Counted from the stretch's first letter, positions 50,926 to 63,133 are shown. The stretch: DNA of 64,000 nucleotides from Cricetomys ansorgei (GCA_026225945.1 JAMJFZ010001074.1:1635501-1699500), one strand, 5' to 3'. Translations and numbers: made by a program. The notes: a model not told the origin generated them from the sequence alone.

Positions 50926-53057
50926 GTTGCTATTTTTAAAAACAATTTTAAATACCTCGTGATAATTCCTGATAGACGATGCTCGTCGAACCACTTATAT
51001 TTCACAAATGTCTGTAGCCGATTGTCTCAGTTATCTTTCGTTTTAATGAATGAGCATCTCGTTTCTTTGGACATCTTGGTGGAAATATGATTTTTTTTTC
51101 CAACTTACGTTACAGACATGAAAACACTAATGAAGAGAGATATAATTTTTAATATGTTTGTGATGTTGCCCTCTAGATCTGAAACGTTTAACTCTTATAC
51201 TACCTAGGTTTTGTCTTTTGCTTCCTCTGTATCTGTTGCTTATATATTTTGTAGCTCTTAAGTTAGTTGACTTTGTCCTAAAATACTACAATTAAATCTC
51301 TGCTGATTTACCAACTCAGCACGGTTTGTATTGATCTCCTCAAGGAAGGGTGACTGGACCTAGTCATGTCCTGAGTTTTATTGTGTCTTCTCTCTTCTGG
51401 TGCTGAGGTTTTATTGCTTTTATTATTATTTATTATCACCTTATAAAGTTTTACACGTTTATTTATTTATTTATTTTTTTGCTCTCTAAACTCAGTTAAG
51501 CCTTTGCGTTTTGCCATAGGTGGGCTGTGAAAATTAGAAACCAATGGGAAGATTTGATGACACAGTTAGGCAGAGAAATAAGATCTGCAGTTGGGCAGCC
51601 CGGTGCGATGATGCTGGTGCACCGTGTTCCGTGAGGCTCTGGGAGGGAGGAGCCCAAAGACTCCCAATGAGGAGAAAATCTGCCTGCCTCTGACTTGACT
51701 CACGACGCTTCATGTGTTGAAATAGCACACTGTATCCTCTTACTATGTACCACTAACCCATTTTATTTATTTGTAAGAAAGAGCAATAAGGAGCATTTGC
51801 ACAGTGGTCATAGCAATATTATATACCAAAGTATTGAGGTTGGTGTTTGGTCCCGCAGCACGTGAGCGATTACACAGATTGAATATTTGCTCCTTGAGCC
51901 TCACTTCTTGCGGACAGCCTGTTATATTACTCTTTGCCTCTGAACACCCTGTTTAGTTATCAGCTGTGTCTGATTTATATAGGTTGGTACATTCATTGAC
52001 CCGTAGGGTTTTAGCAATGAGGCTTTGTTTCCAACACTCCTCTTTTCCTCTCTGATTGCTTCATTTCCATGGCAGCCTCTGTTTGCTTCCTGGCTCTTAA
52101 TAGCCTTCCTCTCTCTGAAGACAGCAAGTCTCAGCTGCCGGAATGACCCTTGCTTCTTGTGGTGGCGTTTCTGTTTGTTCATTTGGGGCTGTATTTGCGA
52201 TCTGTTGCTGCTTAACGGTTCACTCCACAATGATTATCCACGATAAGGAACTGATTACACCCTGCAGCTTCTGCAGGCAGGTGTCTTAACAAGGATTAGC
52301 TTGGTTGCCCCTGTTCAGAGGTTTCTCACAAGCTGCTCTGCAGGTCCCTGGGTTCCTCTGAATGCACAGGTCAGGGAGAGTCTGCTGCTAAGTCATATAG
52401 CCACTGGCTGGATTCACTTCCTTACGCCTTGTACTGAGCTGTCTCTAGAGGACTGTTGGTGAAAGACCTCCCTAGGTTTCTATTTATTGTGAGCTTCTGG
52501 ATAGAACTAGGCAGCTGGCTTCCCTCTAAACAAATCAGCAAGACAGCAAGAGAAGGCAGGCAAAATGGAAGCCAGAGTCTTTTGTGAACTCACTCTGGGA
52601 GGAGCATCTACCCTTTGCTACACTTCATAATAAATGTGTTGTTTCCAGCCACTGAGGTTACGGTGAGCTGCTCCACAACAGGGAAGCGGTTACGCATATT
52701 TCACTGATAGATGATCTACATACTTTCCCTTTTTTGGTTCCTCCTCATGTCTACAGTGACCGTCGGGACCGACCTAAGCTCTGTTCTCTCTGAGCCCAGC
52801 TTTTACTTAGGAAGGTAGCCAACTTTTCTACAGAGAGCAGATCATAGATTGTGATCTGGGCATTTGGATGGGGAGCTGAGTTCCTGACATTCTGCAGGTC
52901 CTCTTCCAGACCCCGTGCTAGCTTCTGCTCTTTGCACTGGTTGGTTCTGTGTTCGGTGCTGCTCTGGGGCAAACCCCGGTGAGAGCCGCCTTATAATCCC
53001 ATATCCTCAACCAGGGTTCTCTCCTCCAGTTTTCCCGCCAAATAAATTCTGCTCAAC

Positions 53058-53089
53058 TCCCCCCCCCCCCGCCTCCCTCCCCCCCGCCA
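53058..53089. repeat. C-rich tract
   Basis: C runs interrupted by G or T, including a run of about 12 C. Confidence 0.9.
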
Positions 53090-53449
53090 CACAGTTCCTA
53101 AAATACTTCTTATGTTAACAGTACATCTTAAAATATTGTTATAGTTTCATTCTCTAAGAACAAACAAACAAACAAACAAATCAAATTTCCTAACGTTTCA
53201 ACGGAACCTGGGAAAAAGGGCAGGCAGTGTCAGCTATGAGTCCGCAGGAACTCAGCCCTGCATCTTGGCCTAGACTTTCTTTTTTTTTTTTTCTTTTCTT
53301 TTCTTTTTTAAAGGTAAAACAAAACTACTCTGAGAGCTAATGCGTTTGTAAACACTTTGATATATTTCTGATAAAACTGATAAGAAAGGGCAGAATTTTT
53401 ATAAATCTGTTTCTTATAAGATACTGTTACTACCTCACTTTAGTTAGGG

Positions 53450-53663
53450 CAGGGGTTCTCAACCTGTGGGTCGAGACCCCTTTGGTGGTCAAATGGCCCT
53501 TTCGCAGGCATCGAGTAGTCCCATCTGCATATCAGGCATTTACATTACGATTTATAACAGGAGCGAAATTACGGGTACGAAGTTGTAACGAAAGTAATTC
53601 TAGGTTTGAGGGTCACCACAACATGAGGAACGGTTGCAACATTAGGAAGGTTGAGAACCACTG
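53450..53663. mobile_element. hAT-like nonautonomous DNA transposon, complete
   Basis: The left end caggggttctcaacctg and right end aggttgagaaccactg are terminal inverted repeats. The flanks agttaggg (53442-53449) and agttagaa (53664-53671) look like an 8-bp target duplication with two changes, as expected of hAT elements. Internal blocks gggtcgagacccctttgg, atttacattacgatttataa and gaaattacgggtacgaagtt match a rodent hAT-Charlie-type MITE that I recall but do not name firmly. No transposase is present. Confidence 0.9.
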
Positions 53664-54394
53664 AGTTAGAAGAAGGAAGATGTGAAAAGTCCTCTTCTTC
53701 CTTCTTCCCACTGTCTTATAGATGCATAGCCCTGCTCTCTAAGCTCAAAGGACAGTTTCTTAGAGAAAGTGCCTTAAGAATGCCGTTAACTCCGCGGTCC
53801 TCACTAACGGTCTAGTGCACGCTGTGCCAGTGAGGAGGATCTCAGATGACGCAGCTACTGCTGTGACTTCAGTGTGGCCCGAAGACTTCTTAGATCTAAG
53901 TAATACAGTGCCATTTCAAAGTGGTTGGGTTAGAAAGAGAATTCACTAGAAGGAAACTACACATCTCTCTGAATTCCAGGGTGAAATTGTACTCAGATGT
54001 CACTACAGCCTGCAGGAACCCGGGCAGCCATCGCCTTTCTGCCTCAGGCTTCTGCTTGCTTTTCTGAACACCTGCCAATGCTTTTTTCCTCAGCTGACTT
54101 GCTGAGATCACTTTGGGATGAGGTGGTCACACAGGGCTTCCCACAGTGGTACCCCGAGTTTCTAGGTCTATATCGTCTCACGTAAACAGAGCAGGATTCT
54201 GTGAAGAGGGATTCTTTTTGATAGAGCGACCGGCATTTCTTCTTAGGTTTGTTCACCATGGTCTTGAGGGAGGTTCTGTGATACAAACGTGGCTTCCGTG
54301 GGTCAAAGTCCCAAAGGAAAGGCAAACAGCCTAAAGATTTGGCAGAAGCCTTCCAGGAGTTGGGTGCTGTTCCTACACTGAGAGGCATTTTGGC

Positions 54395-54640
54395 TCAAGG
54401 TCAATGACATGGACTTGAGCCAGACAGACTTTGATATGATCCTAGCCCTGCCACTTACTAGCTGTCTGATCTGGGGCCAATAGGCATTCTGGGAACCAAC
54501 TTCCTTCTCTAGTGATCGGGATCATAAATTCCACTTCTGGCATTGCCGGGGAGATATGATGAGAGAACGCATGATGTATCTTACACACCTAACAAGTAGC
54601 ATCCAGCATCAATTGTAATTGTTATCATGGAATTGGGAAA
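54395..54640 (+). repeat. MIR SINE (sense)
   Basis: gccagacagactttgatatgatcct, ctgccacttactagctgtctgatctgg, caacttccttctct, gatcgggatcataa and caattgtaattgttatcatgg follow the MIR order over about 245 bp. Confidence 0.88.
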
Positions 54641-55473
54641 AGGTTTATGAAGAGAGGAACGTGCATCTTGCCACCCTGAACAGCGATAGAGGATCGGGTG
54701 CAAAATTCCAGGTGCCTTGACCTTGCATTATACTCTGGGCTCCTGGGCATCGCATCACCGGTAAAAACCAAGAGCAGGTTTTCACTTCACCACGCTCAGC
54801 TGAAGAAACCGACACAGGTGGAGCAGCTGGAGTCGGGGCCTGAAGAGTCTAACTCTATGTTAAACTCTTTACGTGTGTGGCTTCTGCTCATTTTCAGAAC
54901 AGAATAGCGGATGGTCTGAACCCCCATAGAGAGCCCCACAGAGCTGGTGGTCTCCGGAAGAGTCATGTTAGTTCTTCCTGAACAGCCCTCGTTCTCGAGG
55001 TAGCAGTGTTCATTCTGGTTGGTAGAATGTCAATTTCTCTGGTTAACGCTCTACCTCATGAAATAACTTTGAACACCATCCTGGAAAACCTATGGTATCA
55101 ACTCAAAACACTTGAGTTTCCTCCTTAGTATCAATTCAAAGCCCTCGAGTCTCTCTTCCTTAAGGAGAACATACTGCTTTCCGTATTATAAAATCTTTCT
55201 GCACCTTGCAGCAATAGAAATTTCTTTGTATTTTTCCCACAGTCATGTTAAAAATTGTGGATAGCAGCCAATGGGAAATGGAGTCTTAATTGGAGAATAT
55301 GTACAATGATGGTATTGAAATTCTGTATTATCAAGATGCCAACTGTACGAGGGAGTGTGTAAAATAGAACAGGCCCCACAACGTGCGTGGGCCCCTTTGA
55401 AGACGTGTTCGTGCTGTGCTATGTGAAGCGGTGGGAGAGCAACGCTCCAGTGACTGTGTGATTTTCTCCTAAG

Positions 55474-55621
55474 TTACGCGGACATTTTGATTGAGAGGGA
55501 GGTGCTGATGCAGAAGTACATTCACCTGGTTCAGATCGTGGAGACGGAAAAGATTGCCGCTAACCAGCTCCGACATCAGCTTGAAGATCAAGATACTGAG
55601 ATTGAAAGGCTTAAATCAGAG
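55474..55621 (+). CDS. Rasgrf2: Rasgrf2 coding exon (probably exon 3): coiled coil after PH1
   Basis: This 148-nt exon starts with the third base of a split Ser codon and then encodes 49 codons, from [15 protein letters not shown] to IERLKSE. The peptide is rich in Glu, Lys, Leu and Ile with heptad-like spacing ([19 protein letters not shown]), which matches the coiled coil known between the PH1 and IQ regions of RasGRF proteins. PH1, coiled coil and IQ are reported to act together in the response to calcium. The acceptor is attttctcctaag. The donor is gag/gtattt, with T rather than G at +5, so it is a relatively weak 5' splice site. The frame stays open past the donor for about 150 nt, but that intronic translation shows no family similarity. 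The exon ends in phase 0, cleanly before the Ile that opens the next exon. Confidence 0.96.
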
Positions 55622-57645
55622 GTATTTCCCAGTCGCAGATTCTGTCACACTGTTTCCTGCCTGCTGTCACCTCCTTGTGATTGTCTGTCGCGTGTTCAGG
55701 AGAAAGAACTTAATCTCAGGCTGGGTTCTTCTGCTATAAATAGATATGTGTCCAGGCTGCTGATCTGGACATGAATCCTTCCTTAGATCGGAAACACAAC
55801 ATATATTTAATTGTTTTCAGAGAGACTCTTGGAGTAACAACTCTAAGTCTGCCATGGATAAGTTACAATCCCATGATAGCCAAGGAGGAATTCGGAAATA
55901 ACTTTACTTCTTCATGATCCAAAGGCTCTAGTTTCCCCCTCCCTCCAACACTGCAGAATTTTGAAAAGCACATTTAGGATAAACAAGAAGACACTGACTG
56001 ACTTTGGGGCATTTCTGTCTCTCCTTTGGCCCCTGTACCCTCAATGTGCACTTCCGGTGAACTCCAGAGTGGCGTTCCTGCCACGTGACAGTGTAGGGAG
56101 TTGTTGAGTCTATAGTCATGGTACTCTGGCTGGGTCCTCCTTCTACCCCAGGACTTTATTATGCAGAAACCTTTCTAGGCTGCCTTGGGGGTGCTCACAG
56201 GAAGTGAGCAGTAACTTAAGAACAGAGAAGAATGCAGAGATTAGATTGTCCTCTCTGTTTTAACCAGTCCCTGGTTAGAACACTGGGGTCCCTTAGATTG
56301 AAAGAAGGATATGGGACCAAAGGTAGTAGTTGTGGATCCTTGTTGACAGACCCCTCAGTTTTGACAGCTTCCCTGCCATTTTTACAGTGCAGACATTTTC
56401 TTTCTCATTTCCTTACACCTCCAGAAGGCTCACTGTAACTCCTGTGTGGGTTTCACCTCCTGCTCCCAGGTGCATCCACATTACAGAGCTCAGCCTCTGG
56501 CTCCAGCATGGACATGAGAACTCCTCTGGGGACAACGAGCTTCCAAGTCTAACGTATCATTAGACTTGTCAGCTTCCTCTGTGCAACCCTGAGAGCCGAA
56601 ACAGTGAAATCCGCAACAGGGAACTTAACAAACCTGCATTTTAAAAGACTATATCAGGCACTGTAATTTAAAACAAAATTATTGTGTTCTCTCTTTGCCC
56701 CGGTACACCAGAGCAGATGCTTGTCTACTGAGCAAAGCAGGTTGGTGTTTACACCACGAGAAAAACTCAGTACCAAGCAGTGCTCTCCAGATTTGTACGT
56801 GTGTGCTTATCTGTCTGTCTTCATCATGCCTTAGTCAGATTATAAATTGCAGTCCAAAGTACTCCATGGCTGGGATGTCCCGTTCCATCACCTCCCCATT
56901 CTTTCCTAGAACATGGAAGTAGAGTATATTTGGTTTGGTGGGACAATATCCAAAGATAGGTTATCAGGAGGCAATTATGATCTTCTGACCTGTTCAGTGT
57001 TGGTTTCTCAGCGATTCTGTTTAAGTTCTTAGGCTTGTATGAGCCAGTGTTGAGGCTAGAGGCTTGTACTGCCGTGAAGGCAAGAAGCCTCTTAGTCTTG
57101 AATTCCCCCTTACAGGTCACATGGGCGTAGATGTATATGAAAAGACCTAGATTATTGCAGTCATTTTGCTTCTTTGAAACAGCCCTTTCAGCTGACTTCA
57201 GCCAACCCCTGGGGATCCGAGGTTGCCATGGTAGCTACCATTTTTCCCAAGGAGATAATAATGACTGTGGGATATGCACTTCAAAGGCCCCGGGCTGATT
57301 ATGAGAGCTTTGAGTTGAGCATCTCTCAGTCTTTAGGGCTTCCAGGAAGCTGCCTTCAGGCAAGGTCCCGAGGAGACATTGGCCTGGCCTGGCCTGTCAG
57401 GGCTAAGTTCTGGACTAGTATCTCTCCTAAGGCAGACCTCAGGTCACATTTAGTGCTTCACTCCTTGTCAGCACTCGAAATATAAGATTTAGAGTAAGAT
57501 CCATGTTCCCTGCATCATAACATCCAATGAGGACAGGAACACATGCAATGGAGGTTTCTGGAATGTCTTTGCAGAAAGAACTTCAGTAGCCCAGCTATAT
57601 GCTGCTGTTCCCCAAACCCTGAACTGGACCTGTTTTGTGTTACAG
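55622..57645 (+). other. Rasgrf2: Rasgrf2 intron between coiled-coil and linker exons
   Basis: This 2,024-nt intron has donor gtattt and acceptor ttacag. I see no SINE, long microsatellite or credible open frame in it. It is one of the longest repeat-poor stretches of the window. Confidence 0.9.
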
Positions 57646-57735
57646 ATCGTTGCTCTTAATAAAACCAAGGAACGGATGCGCCCTTACCATAGCCATCAAG
57701 AGGATGAAGATCCAGACATCAAGAAGATTAAGAAG
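57646..57735 (+). CDS. Rasgrf2: Rasgrf2 coding exon (probably exon 4): acidic linker before the IQ motif
   Basis: This is a 90-nt exon of exactly 30 codons, from [11 protein letters not shown] to DIKKIKK. It continues the coiled coil for a few residues and then forms a charged linker: basic, then acidic (QEDEDPD), then the lysine run IKKIKK that leads into the IQ motif. Both ends are phase 0, so the exon could be skipped without changing the frame. The acceptor is tgttttgtgttacag and the donor aag/gtagga. The segment [10 protein letters not shown] differs slightly from the human sequence as I remember it (PYQSNQEDED), as expected for a flexible linker. No other domain is visible. Identity is firm because the flanking exons join in frame and in the expected order. 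Confidence 0.95.
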
Positions 57736-59320
57736 GTAGGATGGGAGGCTTCTGGCAACAGGTTTACCAGTTGTCTGCTCTGTGATGGTGACTTTGTCAT
57801 TGTGTCCCTGAGCTGGGAACAGCCTTGTGTTTCTGCTAATGGATCACAGACTATTCCTTCAGTGGAATCCACTCTGGTCTGGAAAATTTCAGCCTGAGAT
57901 TTCTTTCCAGTTCTAGAACTTTCCTTTTGGACTCTGGGAAGAATGCTGCAAATTGAGACAGTGCGGTGTTCTGTATCAGGTTAATGCAGTATTGTTGAAA
58001 CTCCTGATCTTGTCAGTTTCAAAGTTGGGAAGAAATTGTATTTCTATATTCAATAATTATTCCCTGCTAGATAACAAAACTTTAACCAAATGTTATACAG
58101 AATTTGGAATAGAAATGATTCTTTGGGCTGAACGTTTTCAATTTTTTAAGCAATAGAAAAGTAAAATAATATTATTTTCTTAGCATCACAATCTTTTATT
58201 TGAACCTGGTTATTGACATTGTTTTACAAGACTAATGGTATTCTTTTAATAGTATGCAGTTGAATGTAAACAAGGATATTAATAATATCCAATATTCAGC
58301 CTTGATCCATTAGTAAATAAACGAGGCAGCTATTGTCCATCAGGGAACAGCTAGCAAAGTGAATAGAAAGATTTTATTTAACACAAATTTTAATTGAGTT
58401 GAGTTTTCCATAACTACTTCAATTAAATAAGAGAATAACAAAAGGAAGATGTACAGTTCTCAACCTTTGTGATCCTCCAAAGATGCAATTTGAAACCTAT
58501 TTTTGAACTTATTAATAGATTTCAAAATTGTCTTTATCATACTTATGTCCCAAATCAAATAAATCCCAGTGGAAAAGGATGTTTACAAATGAACCACTTA
58601 TCTCCTCTAATCTTGGCAAAATGTAGCCTTTCAGCTTCAAGAGATCACAGCTCAGAATTGCTTATAATTCATAAAAATTTTCTTTAGAATCCTCAAAATA
58701 GTACGCATAGAATTTCTTCATACAATTTTACTGAAATGTGCTTAATTTCTATTGTTTGAACATGGCAACCTTAACAGCCATATGGGAACTGATGTGGTGG
58801 TGTGGTGTCAAAATTAGAAGGCATATCTCAACATGATAAGTGTTGCAAAATTAAGTGCATAATTTAGGTCACGTGGGTAAAAGTTATAAAGAGGAATGTT
58901 GAATAGATCGTGGTGGTATTAAGAGAATCAGGAAGGGAATTAAAGCTTTTATGAATGTGTGAATCTGAAATATGCCTCCTTGCCGAATCTCTAAAATGCC
59001 ACATCCTAATTACTTATCCTTTAGTTTTTCTATTTAGAGAGGACTTCTTATTTTGGAGTCCATTCTGAGGAAACAGGGTTGCAGTTCAAGGTCGCCCACT
59101 CTGCTGGTTACTGACAGCTCCTTTGAGTGAAAGATGATGATATATAATTGTTCTCTCAGTGTTTCATAGTTATCTGTACATTTTAAAGGTGTTCAGCAAG
59201 TGTTTGTTGGTTGGCCAAACCACATAGACTGGTGTACTTTTCCAGATTTGCCACTTTTCCTATCATGTTCAGGAAATGCAGGTCCATCTTAAGGGCTATA
59301 TGATGTAGTAGTATGCTTAA

Positions 59321-59629
59321 GGCTGGCTCATCAAGGAAGAAAAAGAGGTGCTTCCATAGGTGCCAGCCCTGCCAGACCTCAGCAGAGGGAACCACCGTCA
59401 TGACCAATGCTGTACTAGAGAGTGAAACCCCGAGCTTCTGAGCTCAGGTGTTTTTATTGACACAGAACTCCTCAGGTGCAGACCATAAGCAATCAAACAT
59501 CCTCCCCCCACCCCAAACAGGAATCCAACACCTGCAGACAATACAAAATGCCAAGGCCTAGGCTGCCCCTCACCCAACAGTATACAAAACAATTATTTTG
59601 TACATAGCTAAAAATAAACTTCCACAACA
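59321..59629 (-). mobile_element. LTR-like repeat, copy 3 (antisense)
   Basis: This copy has clear ends: near the right, tccacaacaa (reverse ttgttgtgga). Blocks shared with the other copies are cagacctcagcagagggaacc, gcttctgagctcaggtgttttt, aatccaacacctgcagacaa and cctaggctgcccctcacccaa. Its tttttattgaca reads AATAAA on the minus strand, as in an LTR poly(A) signal. No viral gene is present. Confidence 0.75.
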
Positions 59630-59886
59630 ATATGATATGATTCTACAAAAGAGATTTTATATTAAAGCATTCTTTTAAAAAGTTGTTTACCATTGCAAAT
59701 GGCTAGTATATGTCTTGCCCACGCACCTGATAAGAGTTTAAGGAAAGACCCATAAAAGGACATTGGCCCTGCTTACAGCTTTCCCAGCTATTTAGCTCAT
59801 CTGAAAGCTCGGATTGCTTTGTAGGAGTAATTGAATGAGCTGATTTCAACAGTTATGTTTTAGGCTTAAATAAGCAAAACAAAATG

Positions 59887-59887
<1 letters not shown>

Positions 59888-59924
<37 letters not shown>
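59888..59924. repeat. (ATC)n microsatellite
   Basis: Twelve near-perfect atc units, followed by aac and aat variants. Confidence 0.96.
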
Positions 59925-60502
59925 ACAACAATAATAGCAAAAACATATCAGTTGGTTTAAAATGGGCACAACACTCGAACAGTGCGCAGTGTGGATTGTA
60001 AAATGGTAAATAGACCTCGATGAAAATCAATACTGCATCTTTCAGTAATTCTATTTCTGAGTGTATTTCAAAAGAAATGACAACAGAATCTGGATCTTGA
60101 GGAGATGTCGTCATAGCCAGTTTGTAGTAACCATAAAGTCCAGTAGAGATGAATAGGACAAATGTGTAACGGCGTATCACTCACCCTTAGGAACAGAGGA
60201 ACCCTGGCACATGCTTCAACATGGGTGAACCTTGAAGACATTTAGTAAATGAAATTAGTCAGCAGTAGAAAGATAAATAGTGTAAGAATCCACTGAAACT
60301 ATGGAGTTAAAGTAGTTAAATTCACAGAAGCAGACAGGAAACTGGTGATTCCCAGAAGCTGAGAAAAGAAATAGTTGTGGAGTTATTCATTAGCAGGTAG
60401 AGAGTTTCAATACCATAGAATAGAGCTCTTTCAAATTGTTGAAAAATCAAAGCTGTGAATATCCCGATACTCTTTAACTGTGTAGACAAAAGTCATTAAA
60501 AT

Positions 60503-60672
60503 GGGGCTGGAGAGATGGCTCAGAGTGGTTAAATGCTTTTGATGCTCTTCCAGAGGACCCATGTTCATTATTAGCATTCACATGGTGCCTACAACCATCT
60601 GTAACTCCAGTTCCAGGGGCTCCTGCACATACTTAATATACATAAATAAATTCACACATACATACATAACAA
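60503..60672 (+). repeat. B3 SINE (sense)
   Basis: ggggctggagagatggctcag, gctcttccagaggacccatg, taactccagttccaggggctc and an acatac-rich tail. It is better preserved than the 32.3-kb copy. Confidence 0.92.
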
Positions 60673-60686
60673 ACAAACAGTAAGTA

Positions 60687-60691
60687 AATAT

Positions 60692-60722
<31 letters not shown>

Positions 60723-60887
60723 CTTTCTTATTTATTTTTTTGATTTTTCGAGATAGGTTTTCTCTATTGTAACTCTGGCTGTCCTGGAACTCACTCTGTA
60801 GCCCAGGCTGGCCTTGAACTCACAGAGATCTGGCTGACTCTGCCTTCCAAGTGCTAGGACTAAAGGCATGTGCCACCACTGTCTGGT
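60687..60887 (-). repeat. B1 SINE (antisense) with (TTTA)n tail
   Basis: A (ttta)n tail at 60687-60724, then cgagataggttttctctattg, ctggctgtcctggaactcac, agcccaggctggccttgaac and ggcatgtgccaccactgtc. Confidence 0.93.
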
Positions 60888-60907
60888 TAATAAAATATTT
60901 TTTAAAA

Positions 60908-60990
60908 GTTGGTTCTGTGTATATAGCTCAATTGTGGAGCACTTACCTAACATGTATAAGACCCTGGGTTTAATCTTTTGCACTTAAAAA
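60908..60990 (+). repeat. ID SINE (sense)
   Basis: gttctgtgtatatagctcaattg, ggagcacttacctaacatgt, aagaccctgggtttaatc (B box) and an A-rich tail match a diverged ID element in + orientation. Confidence 0.78.
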
Positions 60991-61372
60991 AAATTAAAAT
61001 GATATATTTTGTGTTACTTTTAAACCACAAGTAAAAATATATGGTTCTTTAATTATTATTCAACTATATTAGCTAATTCTTGAAATATTATTAGCTAAGT
61101 AGTAGTATATTCTAGCGTCTATATAAATAAGCTTCTTTCATTTAAGCTATGGTAGAAACTTGTGAACCTCAGAAAAAGGTAAAGTGTTTAAAATCATTTT
61201 CTTCCTGCTATTTGGAGAAAGCTTGCCATTGTTTACTGCACTGAAGAAAGCCGTTCAAAGGGCGGTGCTTATATGATGCACGTGGTTATAAAACGCGAGA
61301 TATGTGATACTTGTTCCCAGTTTAAGAAAGCCAGTCTCATCGTTGAGGCTCCTTTCCTTCCTCGTTCTGTAG

Positions 61373-61626
61373 GTTCAGAGCTTCATGCGAGGATGGCTGT
61401 GTAGGCGGAAGTGGAAGACCATTGTGCAGGACTACATTTGTTCTCCCCATGCTGAAAGCATGAGGAAGAGAAACCAGATTGTGTTCGCTATGGTGGAGGC
61501 CGAGACGGAATACGTGCACCAGCTTTACATCCTGGTCAACGGTTTCCTTCGGCCCCTGCGGATGGCAGCCAGCTCCAAGAAGCCCCCCATTAGCCACGAC
61601 GATGTCAGCAGCATTTTTCTTAACAG
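61373..61626 (+). CDS. Rasgrf2: Rasgrf2 coding exon (probably exon 5): IQ motif and start of DH domain
   Basis: This is the longest exon here: 254 nt, 84 codons plus two bases. It opens with the calmodulin-binding IQ motif, [15 protein letters not shown] (a Q-x3-RG-x3-R-x-W pattern). After a short connector ([15 protein letters not shown]) comes the first conserved region of the Dbl-homology domain, [27 protein letters not shown], including the conserved Glu of the first DH helix. The DH domain catalyses nucleotide exchange on Rac. The exon ends [11 protein letters not shown] plus AG, which forms Ser with the next exon. The acceptor has a strong pyrimidine tract (cctttccttcctcgttctgtag). The donor cag/gtctgt has a C at +3 and is weak. 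The IQ motif and the start of catalysis being on one exon is consistent with the known gene. Confidence 0.97.
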
Positions 61627-63133
61627 GTCTGTCTTTGCATAAACGAATAGTTTGGAGAATAACTCATTAGTATTTCTGGAATACATCCCTACTTTAGTCT
61701 GGAAAGATTAGGTCTCACAGATTCATCTCTGTGGTTTTCACGTTAAGAGTAAAGGAGTCGAAAGGCATCGTTAGTCTCTATTTGCCTTTCTCTTGAGCCT
61801 TGACATCTAATTTTCTCAGTTGGCATCTCTGCTTGACGTCTGCGTTCTTGTCGCTGTGCGAGGGGTATTACGGATGTGTTGAGGATACTCTCTCTTACGA
61901 ACTGAAGGAGATGGAGTGATCGACGGGTCTCTGTGTGCGATTTACACAGCAGCATTTAAGGAGGCTTGAGAGTCCTTGTTGACTTCTGCAGTGAGCGTCT
62001 GCAGTGCCCTTTTTGCTAGGCTCAGCTGGGGAAATCCCTGGTGTTAATACTGAGATGTTAATATTTTGATGTGAGAACAGAAATGGAGAGTGAATAAGGC
62101 TCGGGTGTTTTTCTTCAGTCTAATTATTCATTTGTTTTTGAATACATAATACACTGACATGATTCAAAAGTCAAAACAATGCAGGAGGGGGCGTTTGGAA
62201 GTTGCTCTCTTACCCTGTCTTTCTCCTACAGCGCTGTTAGCATTTTGGCCAGTTACCCGCGTGTGTGCGGATGATGGCGGGGGACAGGATGCGAACCTCA
62301 CTCTGATAGTGGGCATCCAAGTATGTGGGCCCTTGGTTTTAGGCTAGCCTGATGATTTATTTCCATAGGACTATTTGATCTCAGTCGTGAAAGGCCAGGA
62401 TGACACTGCTTACATTCAGAATGTGAACGTTAGGCCTCTTGATTGGAAACTGAGGCTGTGAGCTCTTCATATAGACCAGCAATTGTTTGCCACACCTAGT
62501 CCTAGGTGGAGAATCGAAGAGGTATAATTTTAATGGGTAGCCATACAGGGTGCTTGTTGTCATGGCTGCTGCTTAACTAGATTCCTTTGCCTTTGAAATG
62601 AAGCCCAGGCAGGCCAATTATCTTGAATTTCAGCAGAGTTTACACTTAAGAAAGTGTAATTCTCCCAATTATGTACAACATTTGTTTCACTTGTTTTCCA
62701 ACTCGGGTATCAAAGCGTGAAGGTGAATGTATCAGTTAGCTAGGTTTCAATGTAGTAAAGAGCGCTCCCTCTCCTGACAGAGGAGAATCCTTTCCCTAGG
62801 ATTTGTTGGAAGCCTGGAGAAATAAAGCTCTTCTTGAGATGTTGAATTTAAGAGCATAGCACCCCCAAATGTGATCCAGAAACAGATTGGGAGCTTCCTG
62901 CCCTCTTGACTTTGAGGTTCTTCTTGGTTTCCTTTGGGTTTTCCAGGCTAAAAGAGAAATTGCAGTATGGGGGCAGGTAGATAGTCCATGCTATTCTGGG
63001 GAACATAGTTTGGAAGCCCTAAGAGACCATTATACCATGTATATAGATAATAAACTCAACATTCATTGAGATTCTCATGGAGCAGATACTTTATAGTTAT
63101 TAAATGGTATTGCTTTTCTATTTCTTTAAATAG
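61627..63133 (+). other. Rasgrf2: Rasgrf2 intron inside the DH region
   Basis: This 1,507-nt intron has donor gtctgt and acceptor aaatag. No repeat or other gene is recognised. It separates the two halves of a split Ser codon. Confidence 0.9.

Larger units (their letters stand above)
40848..55473 (+). other. Rasgrf2: Rasgrf2 intron between PH1 and coiled-coil exons
   Basis: This is a 14,626-nt intron with donor gtgtgg and acceptor tcctaag. It contains two MIR-like relics, a rodent repeat, a minisatellite, a B3, a B1, an antisense L1 relic and a hAT-like transposon, listed separately. I see nothing recognisable in 42811-45590, 48600-50580 or 50930-53050 beyond short A/T-rich or C-rich runs. 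Confidence 0.9.
57736..61372 (+). other. Rasgrf2: Rasgrf2 intron between linker and IQ/DH exons
   Basis: This 3,637-nt intron has donor gtagga and acceptor ctgtag. From 57736 to 59300 it is A/T-rich with nothing recognised. From 59.3 to 61.0 kb it carries an LTR-like element, an (ATC)n tract, a B3, a (TTTA)n plus B1, and an ID-like SINE. Confidence 0.9.

Noticed and set aside
55622..55774. Open frame continuing past the coiled-coil exon
   Set aside because: It follows a gt donor, and RasGRF homology resumes exactly at 57646.
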